Numbered from the stretch's first letter, positions 44,002-54,217 are shown. The stretch: 64,000 nt of DNA from JACKJP01 sp050249695 (GCA_050249695.1 JBFWQA010000001.1:1-64000), one strand, 5' to 3'. Numbers and translations are program-made. Notes: generated by a model not told the origin, from the sequence alone.

Positions 44002-45945
44002 ATGACGAAAAACGATGAACAGCAGCCCGGCTCAGTGACGCCGCTGGCGGCGGATTTTCCTGCGGCGAGTGAAGCCGATTGGCTGGCGCAGGTCGAAAAG
44101 TCGCTCAAGGGAAAGGATTTCGACAAGGCGCTGACGAAGCCCGACTATGATGGCGGGCGAATTCTCCCGCTTTATGTCGGCGATCCCTCGGCCACGCGCG
44201 CAGGCCATGGGGAGGCCACCGGCGCTACGGCGACGATGCCCGCCGATGTCGATCCGCAGCGGCCCTGGCACATCCTGGTCAGCGCCGACCTCGCGGCGCC
44301 CGGCGCCAACGAGCATCTTCTTCAATCGCTGGAAAACGGCGCGAGCGCCGTCGGCCTTAGGCTCCACTCGGCCCCCGAAGGCGGTTTTGTGGAATGGCTG
44401 ACCCGTGCGTTGAACGGCGTTCGGCTCGATCTCGTGCCGATCCGGCTGCGGGGCGGCGCTCACGCCCTGCCGCTCGCGGCCGCCTTCACGGCCTATGCGG
44501 GCAAGCTCAACATTGACGGAAAGACGCTATCGGGAAGCTTCGGTGCCGATCCGCTCGGCACGCTGGCGGCAACCGGCGCGCTTGCCGAGCCGGTCGGAGA
44601 GGCACTTGCGAACGCCGCCGCCGCGGCGAAGGCAAGCACGCTGCCACTCGCCATGTTCGATGTTGCGACGCAGCCCTATCATCTTGCCGGCGCCTCCGAC
44701 GGGCAGGAACTGGGCATCGCGCTGGCGACCGGCGTCGCCTATCTGCGGGCGCTGGAGACGGCGGGATTTTCGGCCGCCAAGGCGGCCATTGAAATCGGCT
44801 TCACCCTCGTAGCCGACGCGCGCATGTTCGAGACGATCGCCAAGTTCCGCGCGGCCCGCCTGCTTTGGCGGCGGGTGCTGGAAGCCGCCGGCGTGACTGA
44901 TGTGCCGATGGCGCTTGCCGCAGAGACGGCCGAGCGGATGATGAGCCGCGCCGATCCGCATGTGAACATGCTGCGCGTGACGGCGGCCGCACAGGCCGCC
45001 GGCATCGCCGGCGCCGAGATGATCGAGGTTGCGCCCTTCGATGCCGCGGGTGTTGAAAGTATGCCGCTGGCGAGGCGCCTTGCGCGCAACACCCAATTGA
45101 TTCTCCAGGCGGAATCCCATCTCGGCCGGGTTCGCGATCCCGCTGCGGGCTCCTATTACGTGGAAGCGCGCACCCGCGAACTGATCGATGCGGCCTGGAA
45201 GGTGTTCCAGGAGATCGAGGCTGCCGGCGGCATGGCGGCGGCGTTGACGGATGGACGCATCGCATCGATGCTGACCGCGACCGCCGACCGCCGCGACGCC
45301 GACATCGCAAGGCGCAGGATGCCGCTGACGGGCGTGTCGGAATTCCCCGATCTGGATCAGGCGCTCCTGCATCCGTTGCCGCCTGTCAGGACCGATACCG
45401 TCGCCGTCGCCGGCAACTTCGAGGACCTCGTCGCGCGCCTTGCATCCGGGGCAAGTCTTGCCGACCTTGCGGTGGAGAGTGAGCCGCAGCGCATCGCGCC
45501 GCTCGCACCCCGCCGCCTTGCGCAGTCCTTCGAGGATCTGCGCGACGCGGCCGCGGCAACCGGGCCGGTCATATTCGCCGCGACATTCGGCGCGCTGCCG
45601 GAGTATAATGCCCGCCTGCTGTGGCTGCGCAACGCGCTGGCCGCGGGAGGTGTCGCACTTGCCGGCGGAGAGCCTGCGGCCGATGTGAAGGAGGTCGCCG
45701 AGGCGTTCAAGGCGTCGGGCCTTTCCGTCGCGGTGATATGCGCCTCGGACGCGGCCTACGAGACGCAGCTCGGCGCGCTGGCTGCCGCGCTGCGCGAGGC
45801 GGGCGCGACACATGTGCTTCTCGCGGGGCGCCCTCCGGCTGATGCGCCGGCGCTGGATGGCTCGCTGCAGGCGGGGGGCGATCTGGTCGCCGCGTTGACG
45901 GGCCTGCATCGCCTGCTTGGTATTGCGGTAAAAGGAGCGGCATGA
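44002..45945 (+). CDS. mutA: Methylmalonyl-CoA mutase, small (beta) subunit
   Basis: A 647-residue non-catalytic partner of the B12 mutase. It has the TIM-barrel mutase features (FDVATQPYHLAGASDGQELGIALATG, RNTQLILQAESHLGRVRDPAAGSYYVE). Its C-terminal B12-like domain lacks the DxHxxG cobalamin motif, as expected for this subunit. The start is chosen at the first codons resembling MutA N-termini; the ribosome site is weak. It overlaps the large-subunit gene by four bases (ATGA), matching heterodimer assembly. Confidence 0.92.
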   Translation: MTKNDEQQPGSVTPLAADFPAASEADWLAQVEKSLKGKDFDKALTKPDYDGGRILPLYVGDPSATRAGHGEATGATATMPADVDPQRPWHILVSADLAAPGANEHLLQSLENGASAVGLRLHSAPEGGFVEWLTRALNGVRLDLVPIRLRGGAHALPLAAAFTAYAGKLNIDGKTLSGSFGADPLGTLAATGALAEPVGEALANAAAAAKASTLPLAMFDVATQPYHLAGASDGQELGIALATGVAYLRALETAGFSAAKAAIEIGFTLVADARMFETIAKFRAARLLWRRVLEAAGVTDVPMALAAETAERMMSRADPHVNMLRVTAAAQAAGIAGAEMIEVAPFDAAGVESMPLARRLARNTQLILQAESHLGRVRDPAAGSYYVEARTRELIDAAWKVFQEIEAAGGMAAALTDGRIASMLTATADRRDADIARRRMPLTGVSEFPDLDQALLHPLPPVRTDTVAVAGNFEDLVARLASGASLADLAVESEPQRIAPLAPRRLAQSFEDLRDAAAATGPVIFAATFGALPEYNARLLWLRNALAAGGVALAGGEPAADVKEVAEAFKASGLSVAVICASDAAYETQLGALAAALREAGATHVLLAGRPPADAPALDGSLQAGGDLVAALTGLHRLLGIAVKGAA

Positions 45946-48104
45946 TGGGCCGGATCCCGGACTATACGAAGATCGATTTCGCGCTTCCCGGCACCTCGAT
46001 GCCGAAAGGCTCCGGCGCGACATGGATGACGCCGGAGAACATTCCGGTGAAGCCCGTCTACGGCCCCGCCGACGTCAAGGATCTCGATTTCCTCGGCGGC
46101 TATCCGGGCATCGCCCCCAATCTGCGCGGCCCCTATCCGACCATGTATGTCCAGAAGCCCTGGACGATCCGGCAATATGCCGGCTTCTCCACGGCCGAGG
46201 AATCAAACGCCTTCTACCGCCGCAATCTTGCGGCCGGTCAGCAGGGCGTTTCCGTCGCCTTCGATCTTGCCACCCATCGCGGCTACGATTCCGACAACCC
46301 GCGCGTGAAGGGCGATGTCGGCATGGCCGGCGTCGCCATCGACTCCATTCTCGACATGCGCACGCTGTTCGACCGCATCCCGCTCGATCAGATGTCGGTG
46401 TCGATGACGATGAACGGCGCGGTGCTTCCCGTTCTGGCGCTATTCATCGTCGCCGGCGAGGAGCAGGGCGTCGCGCCCCAGAAGCTTGCCGGCACGATCC
46501 AGAACGACATTCTCAAGGAGTTCATGGTCCGCAACACCTATATCTATCCCCCCAAGGGATCGATGCGGATCATCTCCGATATCTTCGGCTACACGTCGCA
46601 GAACATGCCGAAGTTCAACTCCATCTCGATTTCCGGCTACCACATGCAGGAAGCTGGCGCGACGGCGGATCTGGAGCTGGCCTATACGCTGGCCGACGGC
46701 GTCGAATATGCCAGGGCCGGCGTTGCCGCCGGGCTCGATATCGACAGGTTCGCGCCGCGTCTGTCCTTCTTCTGGGCGATTGGCATGAACTACTTCATGG
46801 AAATCGCCAAGATGCGCGCCGCGCGCCTGCTCTGGGCGAGGCTGATGAAGGACTTCGATCCGAAGGACGCCCGCTCGCTGGCGCTGCGCACGCATTGCCA
46901 GACCTCGGGCTGGAGCCTGACCGCGCAGGACGTCTACAACAACGTTACGCGGACCTGCATCGAGGCGCTGGCCGCGACGCATGGCGGCACCCAGTCGCTG
47001 CACACCAACGCGCTCGACGAGGCGCTGGCGTTGCCGACGGACTTTTCCGCCCGCATCGCCCGTAACACGCAGCTCTTCATCCAGCAGGAGACGGGCACCA
47101 GCGACGTGATCGACCCGTGGGGCGGCAGCTATTATGTGGAGCGGCTGACGCACGATCTCGCCGTCCGCGCCCTTGCCCATATCGAGGAGATCGAATCCCT
47201 CGGCGGCATGGCCAAGGCGATCGAGTCCGGCCTGCCGAAGATGCGTATCGAGGAGGCGGCGGCGCGCACCCAGGCGCGCATCGACAGCGGCGTGCAGACC
47301 GTCGTCGGCGTCAACAGGTTCCGCCCCGATACCGAGGATGAACTCGACGTGCTCAAGGTCGACAATTCCTCGGTGCGTCAGCAGCAATTGGCCAAGTTGG
47401 AGCGGCTGCGCGGCGAGCGCGACGAGGCGAAGGTCGCCGAGGCGATCGCGAACCTCACCGCGATGGCCGAGCGCGGGGAGGGCAATCTTCTCGCCGGCGC
47501 CGTAGACGCGGCCCGCGCGAAGGCAACCGTCGGCGAAATCTCCAACGCGCTTGAAAAGGTCTGGGGCCGCCATGTCGCGGAGATCCGTGCAATTTCGGGC
47601 GTCTATCGCCAGGAGGTCGGGCAGATGAGCGAAGCGGTTCAGCGGGTCCAGAAGGCTGTCGCGGCCTTCGCTGAGGAAGAAGGCCGCCGGCCGCGCATCC
47701 TCGTCGCCAAGATGGGTCAGGACGGTCACGATCGCGGCCAGAAGGTGATCGCCAGCGCCTTTGCCGATCTCGGCTTCGACGTCGATATCGGACCTCTCTT
47801 CGCAACGCCCGAGGAAGCGGCGCGCCAGGCGGTGGAGAACGACGTCCACATCGTCGGCGTTTCCTCGCTGGCGGCAGGCCATCTGACGCTGGTGCCGGAA
47901 CTCAAGGCGGCGCTTGAAGCGCAGGGTCGCGGCGACATCATGATCGTCGTCGGCGGCGTCATCCCGCCGCAGGATTTCCAGGCGCTGAAGGATGCCGGCG
48001 CCTCGGCGATCTTCCCGCCCGGCACCGTCATCGCCGAAGCGGCGGTCGGCCTCGTCGACGAGTTGTCGCGCCGGCTAGGCCACAAGAAGGACGCGGCGGA
48101 ATAA
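45942..48104 (+). CDS. mutB: Methylmalonyl-CoA mutase, large (alpha) subunit
   Basis: The 720-residue catalytic subunit converts (R)-methylmalonyl-CoA to succinyl-CoA with adenosylcobalamin. It carries the substrate barrel (FSTAEESNAFYRRNL, VAFDLATHRGYDSDN) and the C-terminal B12 domain with D594-G-H596-x-x-G, where H596 is the cobalt ligand, and GVSSLAAGHL. AGGAG lies before two adjacent ATG codons (45942 and 45945). Propionyl-CoA from methyl-branched acids or odd-chain fat would enter the TCA cycle here. The MeaB chaperone is encoded 1.4 kb downstream. Confidence 0.96.
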   Translation: MMGRIPDYTKIDFALPGTSMPKGSGATWMTPENIPVKPVYGPADVKDLDFLGGYPGIAPNLRGPYPTMYVQKPWTIRQYAGFSTAEESNAFYRRNLAAGQQGVSVAFDLATHRGYDSDNPRVKGDVGMAGVAIDSILDMRTLFDRIPLDQMSVSMTMNGAVLPVLALFIVAGEEQGVAPQKLAGTIQNDILKEFMVRNTYIYPPKGSMRIISDIFGYTSQNMPKFNSISISGYHMQEAGATADLELAYTLADGVEYARAGVAAGLDIDRFAPRLSFFWAIGMNYFMEIAKMRAARLLWARLMKDFDPKDARSLALRTHCQTSGWSLTAQDVYNNVTRTCIEALAATHGGTQSLHTNALDEALALPTDFSARIARNTQLFIQQETGTSDVIDPWGGSYYVERLTHDLAVRALAHIEEIESLGGMAKAIESGLPKMRIEEAAARTQARIDSGVQTVVGVNRFRPDTEDELDVLKVDNSSVRQQQLAKLERLRGERDEAKVAEAIANLTAMAERGEGNLLAGAVDAARAKATVGEISNALEKVWGRHVAEIRAISGVYRQEVGQMSEAVQRVQKAVAAFAEEEGRRPRILVAKMGQDGHDRGQKVIASAFADLGFDVDIGPLFATPEEAARQAVENDVHIVGVSSLAAGHLTLVPELKAALEAQGRGDIMIVVGGVIPPQDFQALKDAGASAIFPPGTVIAEAAVGLVDELSRRLGHKKDAAE

Positions 48105-48109
48105 TCCCG

Positions 48110-48130
48110 AGGGGCGCCGAGGCGCCCCTT
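48110..48130. terminator. Terminator-like stem between convergent mutB and DUF4412-like genes
   Basis: AGGGGCG pairs with CGCCCCT around CCGAGG (the stem can close further to a two-base loop). T-content after it is low, so it may work as a shared stem for both convergent genes. Confidence 0.5.
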
Positions 48131-48137
48131 AGCAGTC

Positions 48138-48713
48138 CTAGAACGGCAAGCCCTGCTTGAAGTCCGGCAGGCCCTGCATGTTCTTGGGCACGTCCATCAC
48201 ATTGACGCCGGAAGGCGGCGCGAAGTGGTTTTCGTCCTGTGCGGCGATCTCCAGATTGGTCATCCGCGCCGTCATGCCTTCGGCCTGCGACTCGAGCATG
48301 ATGTTGTCGTCGGTCAGGCAGGCGGTCGCCTCCTTCACCTTCCAGACGGCGCAGGCGACACCGTCGATCTCGCGCGTCTCGCCGGTCTTCTGCGCATCGA
48401 TCTCCTCGTCGGTCGGTCCGTGAATGCGCATCGCCATGTTCGGCATCTGGTTCGACCACATGATGATCTCGCCGCTCTTCATGTCGCGCACGCCCATCAT
48501 CTCCATGCCCTGCGCCTTCACGTCGGTGCGCATCTTGTCGAGCGTGGTGGAGTAGCGCATCGAGATGACGAGTTCCTGGCCCTTGCCTGACACGACCATG
48601 TCGCCGGCAAAATCCTTCTTCGGCTTGGGCGCTTCGGCCGCGACGGCGCCACCGATCGCGAGGGGAATAACGACGGCAAGGGCGAGGGGCAGACGCGCGA
48701 GACGGTTCCGCAT
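48138..48713 (-). CDS. Exported DUF4412-like protein
   Basis: A 191-residue protein with a Sec signal peptide (about residues 1-25, ending GAVAAEA) and a mature part with many short beta strands. It contains DMKSGEIIMWSNQMPNMAM and a Cys pair, VACAVWKVKEATACL. The pattern resembles DUF4412 proteins of the bacterial envelope. Function is unknown. The start is the ATG opening the signal peptide. Confidence 0.65.
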   Translation of the reverse strand: MRNRLARLPLALAVVIPLAIGGAVAAEAPKPKKDFAGDMVVSGKGQELVISMRYSTTLDKMRTDVKAQGMEMMGVRDMKSGEIIMWSNQMPNMAMRIHGPTDEEIDAQKTGETREIDGVACAVWKVKEATACLTDDNIMLESQAEGMTARMTNLEIAAQDENHFAPPSGVNVMDVPKNMQGLPDFKQGLPF

Positions 48714-48914
48714 GAAATCTCCGAATACTCGATTGGATTGAAGCGAAGCCGCATTAGACCATGTGATCGGAAGCGGCGCCAGTTGGGGCCTATCACGGAA
48801 TATGGCGATTTTTTTCAGTGGCGATATGTTGAGGCGCACGAGAATCATGCAGAAATCCGTTCTCCAACGCAGTCCCGTCAAAATTCTGATCGTTCCAGCC
48901 ATTTGAATAGCGCG

Positions 48915-49505
48915 ATGATGTCACGTCTTGTCCCCGCCATATCGCTTGCAGCGCTTCTCCTTTCCGCCTGCTCGACGGAAGCGCCCGGTCCCGCCGGCTA
49001 CGCGCCCATCGCGCCATCCGCGCCCACTCTCTACAACATCACGGCACGCACGGCCGGCCCGGTCGGCCCGGGCGAACCGTTCTCCAAGCGCCGCCTGCAG
49101 GAATTGTTTCCGGGCAAGGAGATCGAAACCATCGCGCTGGCCAACGAGGACGAGACTTTCTATGGCTTCGTCGTCTTCAACCAGGGACTACAGGTCATGG
49201 CGGCCGAACCGGATTCGGCAAACCGCAGCATCGTCGCGATGCACGGTGTCGGGCCCGCCGTCGCCGGCCCCAACGGCGAGAAGATCGGGATGACATTCGC
49301 CAACGCGCACATCGCACCGCGCTCCTGCCGCGTCGGACGCGATCTGTGGGCCGGCATGGCGATCTGTCCCGCCGACCATGCGCCCAACGTTTCGCTCGTC
49401 TTCTTCGACGGCAACTGGCAGACACCGCCAGACAGGCTGCCGCCGGCATCGCAGCTTGCAAGCGGGCGCCTCCAGCGTATCGTCTGGACGCCGCCCGCCT
49501 CCTGA
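48915..49505 (+). CDS. Lipoprotein (possible DUF1131/YfeY-like)
   Basis: A 196-residue lipoprotein with a type II signal peptide and the lipobox LLSAC at residues 15-19. The mature part has about 15 disordered, proline-rich residues and then a globular region with GKEIETIALANEDETFYGF. This hints at DUF1131, an E. coli RpoE-linked lipoprotein family, but I am not sure. The gene is between the methylmalonyl-CoA mutase and MeaB genes, apparently by chance. Confidence 0.65.
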   Translation: MMSRLVPAISLAALLLSACSTEAPGPAGYAPIAPSAPTLYNITARTAGPVGPGEPFSKRRLQELFPGKEIETIALANEDETFYGFVVFNQGLQVMAAEPDSANRSIVAMHGVGPAVAGPNGEKIGMTFANAHIAPRSCRVGRDLWAGMAICPADHAPNVSLVFFDGNWQTPPDRLPPASQLASGRLQRIVWTPPAS

Positions 49506-49568
49506 GTGCGGCCCGGTCGTCCACCGGCGCGCCGTGACAGAGGCTGCGCGTTGCGCTATGGGGCCAGC

Positions 49569-50579
49569 ATGAAAGACACAGCCGGACAGGTGCAGTTCCC
49601 GGGCGGGTTGGGCCTGAAAGAAGCGGCGGCAGCCATTGCCGCCGGCGACCGCGCCGTGCTGGCGCGCGCGATCACGCTGGTGGAATCGCGAAAAGCCGCG
49701 CATCGCGCGCTCGCCGCCGAGCTTATCGATCTGCTGAAGGACAGGACGGGCCACGCCGTGCGCATCGGCATTTCCGGGCCGCCCGGCGTCGGCAAGTCTA
49801 CCACCATCGACCAGTTCGGCATGATGCTGCTCGGCGAGGGTCGCAAGGTCGCGGTGCTTGCCGTCGATCCGTCTTCCGCGCTGACCGGCGGCTCGATCCT
49901 CGGCGACAAGACGCGCATGACCCGTCTGGCGATGGACGAGCGCGCCTTCATCCGCCCCTCGCCGTCTGCCGGAACCCTGGGCGGCGTCGCGGCCAGAACC
50001 CGCGAAACGATGCTGCTCTGCGAAGCTGCCGGATACGACGCCGTCATCGTCGAGACGGTCGGCACCGGCCAGTCGGAGACCGCCGTCGCCGACATGGTCG
50101 ATGTCTTCCTCGTCCTGTTGCTGCCGGGCGGCGGAGACGAGCTGCAGGGCATCAAGAAGGGAATCATCGAACTCGCCGATATCCTTGCCATCAACAAGGC
50201 CGACGGCGACAACGCGCCGCGCGCGAAGGCGACCGCATCGGAATATCGGGCGGCACTGCATATCCTCACGCCGCGCGACGCCGGCTGGCATCCTCCCGTG
50301 CTGACGATCGCCGGCCTCACCGGGCTCGGCCTCGACGAATTGTGGGCGAAGATCCTCGAACATCGCGACCAGGCGGTGAGCTCGGGCGCCTTCGAGCGCC
50401 GCCGCCGCGCCCAGCAGGTGAAATGGATGTGGACGATGCTGGAGGACCGCATTCACGCGCGGCTGACCCGCGACCCGTCGACCCGCGCGCGTGTCGAGGC
50501 GATAGAGGCGGAACTGCGCGATGGCGCACGCGATGCGTCGTCGGCGGTGGAGGAAATCGCGGGAATCCTGGGGCTTTGA
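49569..50579 (+). CDS. meaB: Methylmalonyl-CoA mutase-associated GTPase MeaB
   Basis: A 336-residue G3E-type GTPase that protects and reloads the B12 mutase. Walker A is G70PPGVGKST78, followed by DPSSALTGGSILGDKTRM, ETVGTGQSE and the nucleotide specificity motif NKAD. The C-terminal dimerisation arm is present. I start at the ATG just before KDTAG; upstream codons look non-coding. Its presence with mutAB indicates a functional propionyl-CoA route. Confidence 0.93.
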   Translation: MKDTAGQVQFPGGLGLKEAAAAIAAGDRAVLARAITLVESRKAAHRALAAELIDLLKDRTGHAVRIGISGPPGVGKSTTIDQFGMMLLGEGRKVAVLAVDPSSALTGGSILGDKTRMTRLAMDERAFIRPSPSAGTLGGVAARTRETMLLCEAAGYDAVIVETVGTGQSETAVADMVDVFLVLLLPGGGDELQGIKKGIIELADILAINKADGDNAPRAKATASEYRAALHILTPRDAGWHPPVLTIAGLTGLGLDELWAKILEHRDQAVSSGAFERRRRAQQVKWMWTMLEDRIHARLTRDPSTRARVEAIEAELRDGARDASSAVEEIAGILGL

Positions 50580-50582
50580 ACG

Positions 50583-50984
50583 TCAATCCCGCTTGCCGAT
50601 CGCCCAGGGCATCAGCGCCATCAGCAGCAGGCCGAGCGGAAACAGCGCGCCGCGCGAGATGTCGTAGGACGCAACATGATCCTGCATCGTCTGGCCCATG
50701 ACGAGCACCGCGAATGCGCCTTCGATGGCGACGAGCAGCAATGTCCCGGCGACACCGGCGAGGATCAATCCCGCCGAGCGCAGTGCGAGGCGCCGTTGCA
50801 GCCACAACGCGATGAGGAATATCGCCGCGATCATCAGCGGAAATTCGATGTAGCGCCCCGTATCGCTGCCGAAGCGCGGGATCAGCAGCAGTTCGCGCAA
50901 TGCCCCGAAGACGAAGCCGGCGCAGAAGCCGAGCACGCCATAGGCGAGGGCATAGAGGGCGGTCTTGCTGCCTCCCCCGTTCAT
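50583..50984 (-). CDS. Small four-helix membrane protein, unknown
   Basis: A 133-residue protein with four membrane segments (about residues 9-30, 43-62, 70-92 and 108-128). I do not recognise the family. Its start overlaps the stop of the oligopeptidase gene (ATGA), so it is cotranslated with it. The gene ends three bases from the convergent meaB stop. Confidence 0.72.
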   Translation of the reverse strand: MNGGGSKTALYALAYGVLGFCAGFVFGALRELLLIPRFGSDTGRYIEFPLMIAAIFLIALWLQRRLALRSAGLILAGVAGTLLLVAIEGAFAVLVMGQTMQDHVASYDISRGALFPLGLLLMALMPWAIGKRD

Positions 50985-53092
50985 GCCTTGCCGGCGATCA
51001 TCAGCGCGAAGGCGTAGTTGAGCGCGACTTCCTTCAGCCGGTCGAAGCGGCCCGATGCGCCTGCGTGGCCGGCTTCCATGTTCGTCTTCAGCAGGATCAT
51101 CGGCGAGTTGGTAACCGTGCCGCGCAGCTTGGCAACCCATTTGGCGGGCTCCCAATAGGTCACGCGCGGATCGGTCAGTCCGGCGACGGCTAGGATCGCC
51201 GGGTAGTCCTTCGCCACGATATTTTCGTAGGGCGAGTAGGCCGCGATCGTCTTGTAGTCGGCCTGGTTCTCGATCGGGTTGCCCCATTCCGGCCATTCCG
51301 GCGGCGTCAGCGGCAGCGTGTCGTCGAGCATCGTTGACAGCACGTCGACGAACGGCACTTCCGCGATGATGCCGGCGAAGCGCTCCGGCGCCATGTTGGC
51401 GACGACGCCCATCAGCATGCCCCCGGCAGACCCGCCCTGCGCGATGATGCGGGCGCCGTCCACGATCTTCTTGCCTGCCAGATAATCGGCGGCATCCAGA
51501 AAGTCGGTGAAGGTGTTGACCTTCTTCTCCCGCTTGCCTTCGCGATACCAGCGCTGTCCCTTGTCGCGCCCGCCGCGTATATGCGCCACGGCATAGACGA
51601 AGCCGCGGTCGGCGAGCGAGAGCGCGTTCGGATTGAAACCGGCGGGGATCGTGATTCCATAGGAGCCGTAGCCGTAGAGCAGGCAGGGCGCGCTGCCGTC
51701 GAGCGGCGTGTCCTTCCTGTGCAGCAGCGTCACCGGGATCGTCTCGCCGTCGCGCGCTTTCGCGAAGACGCGCCGCGTCTCGTACTGTTCCGGGTCGTGT
51801 CCGGAGGGCACTTCCTGCCGCTTGCGCAGCGTGCGCTCGCGCGTCGCGACGTCGTAGTCGTAGGTTTCCGACGGCGTCGTCATCGAGGAATAGGAAAACC
51901 GCAGCGCGTTGGTGTCGAACTCGTATCCGTCCGAGAGACCGAGCGCATAGGCCTCTTCCGTGAAGGCGATGGCGTGGGTGACGCCGTCCGCGTGCCGGCG
52001 GATGACGATGCGGGGCAGGCCCTCCACCCGCTCCATCCAGACAAGATGATCCCTGTAGGCGGTCACCTGCAGCAGGTAACGCCCCTCGACATGCGCGATC
52101 AGGTCGCGCCAGTTCTCCCGTCCCGGCGCGTCCGCCGGCGCCGTCATGATCTTGAAGTCTTCCGCGCCATCCGCATTGGTGCGGATGAAAAGCGTGCCGT
52201 CCGCTTCGTCGATACCGTATTCCACTCCCGGCTCGCGGGCAGCGACGACAAGAGGCTCGGCGGTCGGCTCTTCGGCAGGAATCAGACGGACTTCTCCCGT
52301 CTCGTGATCGTGAACGTCGATGATGATGAAACGGCCCGACTGCGTCTTGCCGATCCCCATGAACATGCCTGGATCGGCTTCGCGGTAGACGAGAACATCC
52401 TGATCGGGCTTCGTGCCGACCCTGTGGCGCCAGACCTCGCAGGGGCGGTGATTGGGGTCGAGACGGACATAGAAGACATGGTCGCTGCCGGCCGACCAGA
52501 CGCCGCCGCCGCCGGTATCGGGAATGGCATCGGGCAGGTCTTCGCCCGTCTCAAGATCGCGGATACGCAGCGTGTAGAACTCCGAACCCGAATCGTCGCT
52601 GGCCCACGCGAGATAACGGTGATCGGGCGAATGCATCGCGCCGCCGAGGCGGAAGAACCGCTTGCCTTCCGCTTCCCGGTCGCCATCCAGCAATACGATT
52701 TCCGCGCCGCCGCCGCGTGCGCCCCGCGTCAGCCTCGGATGCTGCCCGCCTTCGACATAGCGCACGCCGTACTGATAGGGACCGTCCGGCGTGGGGACGC
52801 TCGCATCCTCCTGCGGGATGCGGCCCTTCAACTCCGCGAACAGCGTTTCGCGCAATCCTTCGAGCGGCTCGAGCATCGCGTCCGCATAGGCGTTCTCGCC
52901 TTCCAGATAGGCCCGGATATCTTCCGGGAGCCGCGACGGATCGCGCATCACCTCCTGCCAGTTGTCGGCGCGCAACCAGTGATAGGGGTCGTGGCGTTCG
53001 ATGCCGTGATGGGAAAATCTGTCTTCGCTTCGACGCGCGACGGGCGCCGCGGCCGGTGACGTCTTCTTATTCCGGTTGCTTGTCGCCGTCAT
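50981..53092 (-). CDS. ptrB: Oligopeptidase B (S9A prolyl oligopeptidase family)
   Basis: A 703-residue serine peptidase with an N-terminal seven-blade propeller and C-terminal alpha/beta-hydrolase domain. The nucleophile is S555 in QGGSAGG, the acid lies in AGLTDPRV, and the histidine is in MEAGHAGASGR. These match trypsin-like oligopeptidase B, which cleaves after Arg/Lys. The start is the ATG 26 bases inside the end of msrB; earlier codons in the frame shadow msrB. It is in an operon with msrB and the small membrane protein. Confidence 0.92.
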   Translation of the reverse strand: MTATSNRNKKTSPAAAPVARRSEDRFSHHGIERHDPYHWLRADNWQEVMRDPSRLPEDIRAYLEGENAYADAMLEPLEGLRETLFAELKGRIPQEDASVPTPDGPYQYGVRYVEGGQHPRLTRGARGGGAEIVLLDGDREAEGKRFFRLGGAMHSPDHRYLAWASDDSGSEFYTLRIRDLETGEDLPDAIPDTGGGGVWSAGSDHVFYVRLDPNHRPCEVWRHRVGTKPDQDVLVYREADPGMFMGIGKTQSGRFIIIDVHDHETGEVRLIPAEEPTAEPLVVAAREPGVEYGIDEADGTLFIRTNADGAEDFKIMTAPADAPGRENWRDLIAHVEGRYLLQVTAYRDHLVWMERVEGLPRIVIRRHADGVTHAIAFTEEAYALGLSDGYEFDTNALRFSYSSMTTPSETYDYDVATRERTLRKRQEVPSGHDPEQYETRRVFAKARDGETIPVTLLHRKDTPLDGSAPCLLYGYGSYGITIPAGFNPNALSLADRGFVYAVAHIRGGRDKGQRWYREGKREKKVNTFTDFLDAADYLAGKKIVDGARIIAQGGSAGGMLMGVVANMAPERFAGIIAEVPFVDVLSTMLDDTLPLTPPEWPEWGNPIENQADYKTIAAYSPYENIVAKDYPAILAVAGLTDPRVTYWEPAKWVAKLRGTVTNSPMILLKTNMEAGHAGASGRFDRLKEVALNYAFALMIAGKA

Positions 53093-53492
53093 TCTTGTCC
53101 TGGGTCTCCAGATCGAGGGCGTTGCCGTTGATGCAATAGCGAAGCCCGGTGGGCTGCGGTCCGTCGGGGAAGACATGGCCGAGATGGGCATCGCAACTGG
53201 CGCACCGAACTTCGGTACGGCGCATGAAGAGTGAGCGGTCTTCATGCGCTGAAACCGCCTCGCCTTCAACCGGCTTGAAGAAGCTGGGCCAGCCGGTGCC
53301 GGAATCGAATTTGGTCTGCGCATCGAAGAGCGGCGCGCCGCAGCACACGCATTTGTACATGCCGGCCGCCTTCTCGTCCCAGTACGGGCCGGTGAATGCA
53401 CGCTCGGTGCCGTGCTTGCGCGTGATATTGTACTGTTCGGGCGTCAATTGCGCCCGCCATTCAGCGTCGGTCTTGGTAATTTTTGGTGCCAT
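53067..53492 (-). CDS. msrB: Peptide-methionine (R)-S-oxide reductase MsrB
   Basis: A 141-residue reductase that repairs methionine-R-sulfoxide. Structural zinc cysteines are C48, C51, C97 and C100. The catalytic cysteine C120 is in RYCINGNAL, and GTGWPSFF binds substrate. It is first in an operon with oligopeptidase B, which overlaps its end. Confidence 0.95.
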   Translation of the reverse strand: MAPKITKTDAEWRAQLTPEQYNITRKHGTERAFTGPYWDEKAAGMYKCVCCGAPLFDAQTKFDSGTGWPSFFKPVEGEAVSAHEDRSLFMRRTEVRCASCDAHLGHVFPDGPQPTGLRYCINGNALDLETQDKNDGDKQPE

Positions 53493-53707
53493 TGTCTTCG
53501 CTCCTCGACGGGTATGGGACCAGACGGCTCATGATCTATGCATCCTCCGCCAAATATCAATCGTGGTGCGCACCGCGTCGCGATTGCCCTGGGGCGATCG
53601 GTCGCGGTGTTCCGGCGTCGGCAAGCAGCACGAATCAGCTATGATTAAAACAAGTGTGACGCGCGGGGGGCGTCCGGTATGCTCTCCCCGACGTATCCAT
53701 CAAGAAC

Positions 53708-54217
53708 ATGCAGCAGGGGGAGTTGCAAAAGAGAATGCGGGCGGTCGCGCTTGTTCTGACCCTTTTGCTGTTCTGGCTCGTGCTGTCGGGCCATTATACG
53801 CCGTGGCTCATCGGCGCCGGCATTGTTTCTTCAATAGCGATTGTCGCCTTCGCCCGCCGTATGGCGGCCATCGACGATGAAGGCCATCCGATCGAATGGA
53901 TGATCGGCGCGCTGACTTATTGGCCTTGGCTGATGTGGGAGATCGTCAAGGCGACATGGGATGTCGTGAAGATCATCCTGAGCCCGCGACTGAATATCTC
54001 GCCGACTTTGATCCGTGTCACCGCCGGCGAGAAATCGGCGGTTGGCCTGACCACGTACGCGAACTCCATTACGCTGACCCCGGGCACGATTTCCGCAGCC
54101 GTGTCTGCCACGGACCAAACCATCCTCGTTCACGCGCTGACGCAGGACGGCGCCGAGGCGACCGCCGAAGGCACGATGGATCGGCGGGTAATAAAATTCG
54201 AGGGGCGCGCCACATGA
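53708..54217 (+). CDS. mrpE: Mrp/Mbh antiporter subunit E
   Basis: A 169-residue inner-membrane protein with one or two N-terminal helices (VLTLLLFWLVLSG) and a soluble C-terminal domain (ANSITLTPGTISAAV), typical of MrpE/MbhA. It opens a ten-gene run of overlapping frames. An ATG nine codons in would give a more usual MrpE start. It overlaps the next gene by four bases. Confidence 0.88.
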   Translation: MQQGELQKRMRAVALVLTLLLFWLVLSGHYTPWLIGAGIVSSIAIVAFARRMAAIDDEGHPIEWMIGALTYWPWLMWEIVKATWDVVKIILSPRLNISPTLIRVTAGEKSAVGLTTYANSITLTPGTISAAVSATDQTILVHALTQDGAEATAEGTMDRRVIKFEGRAT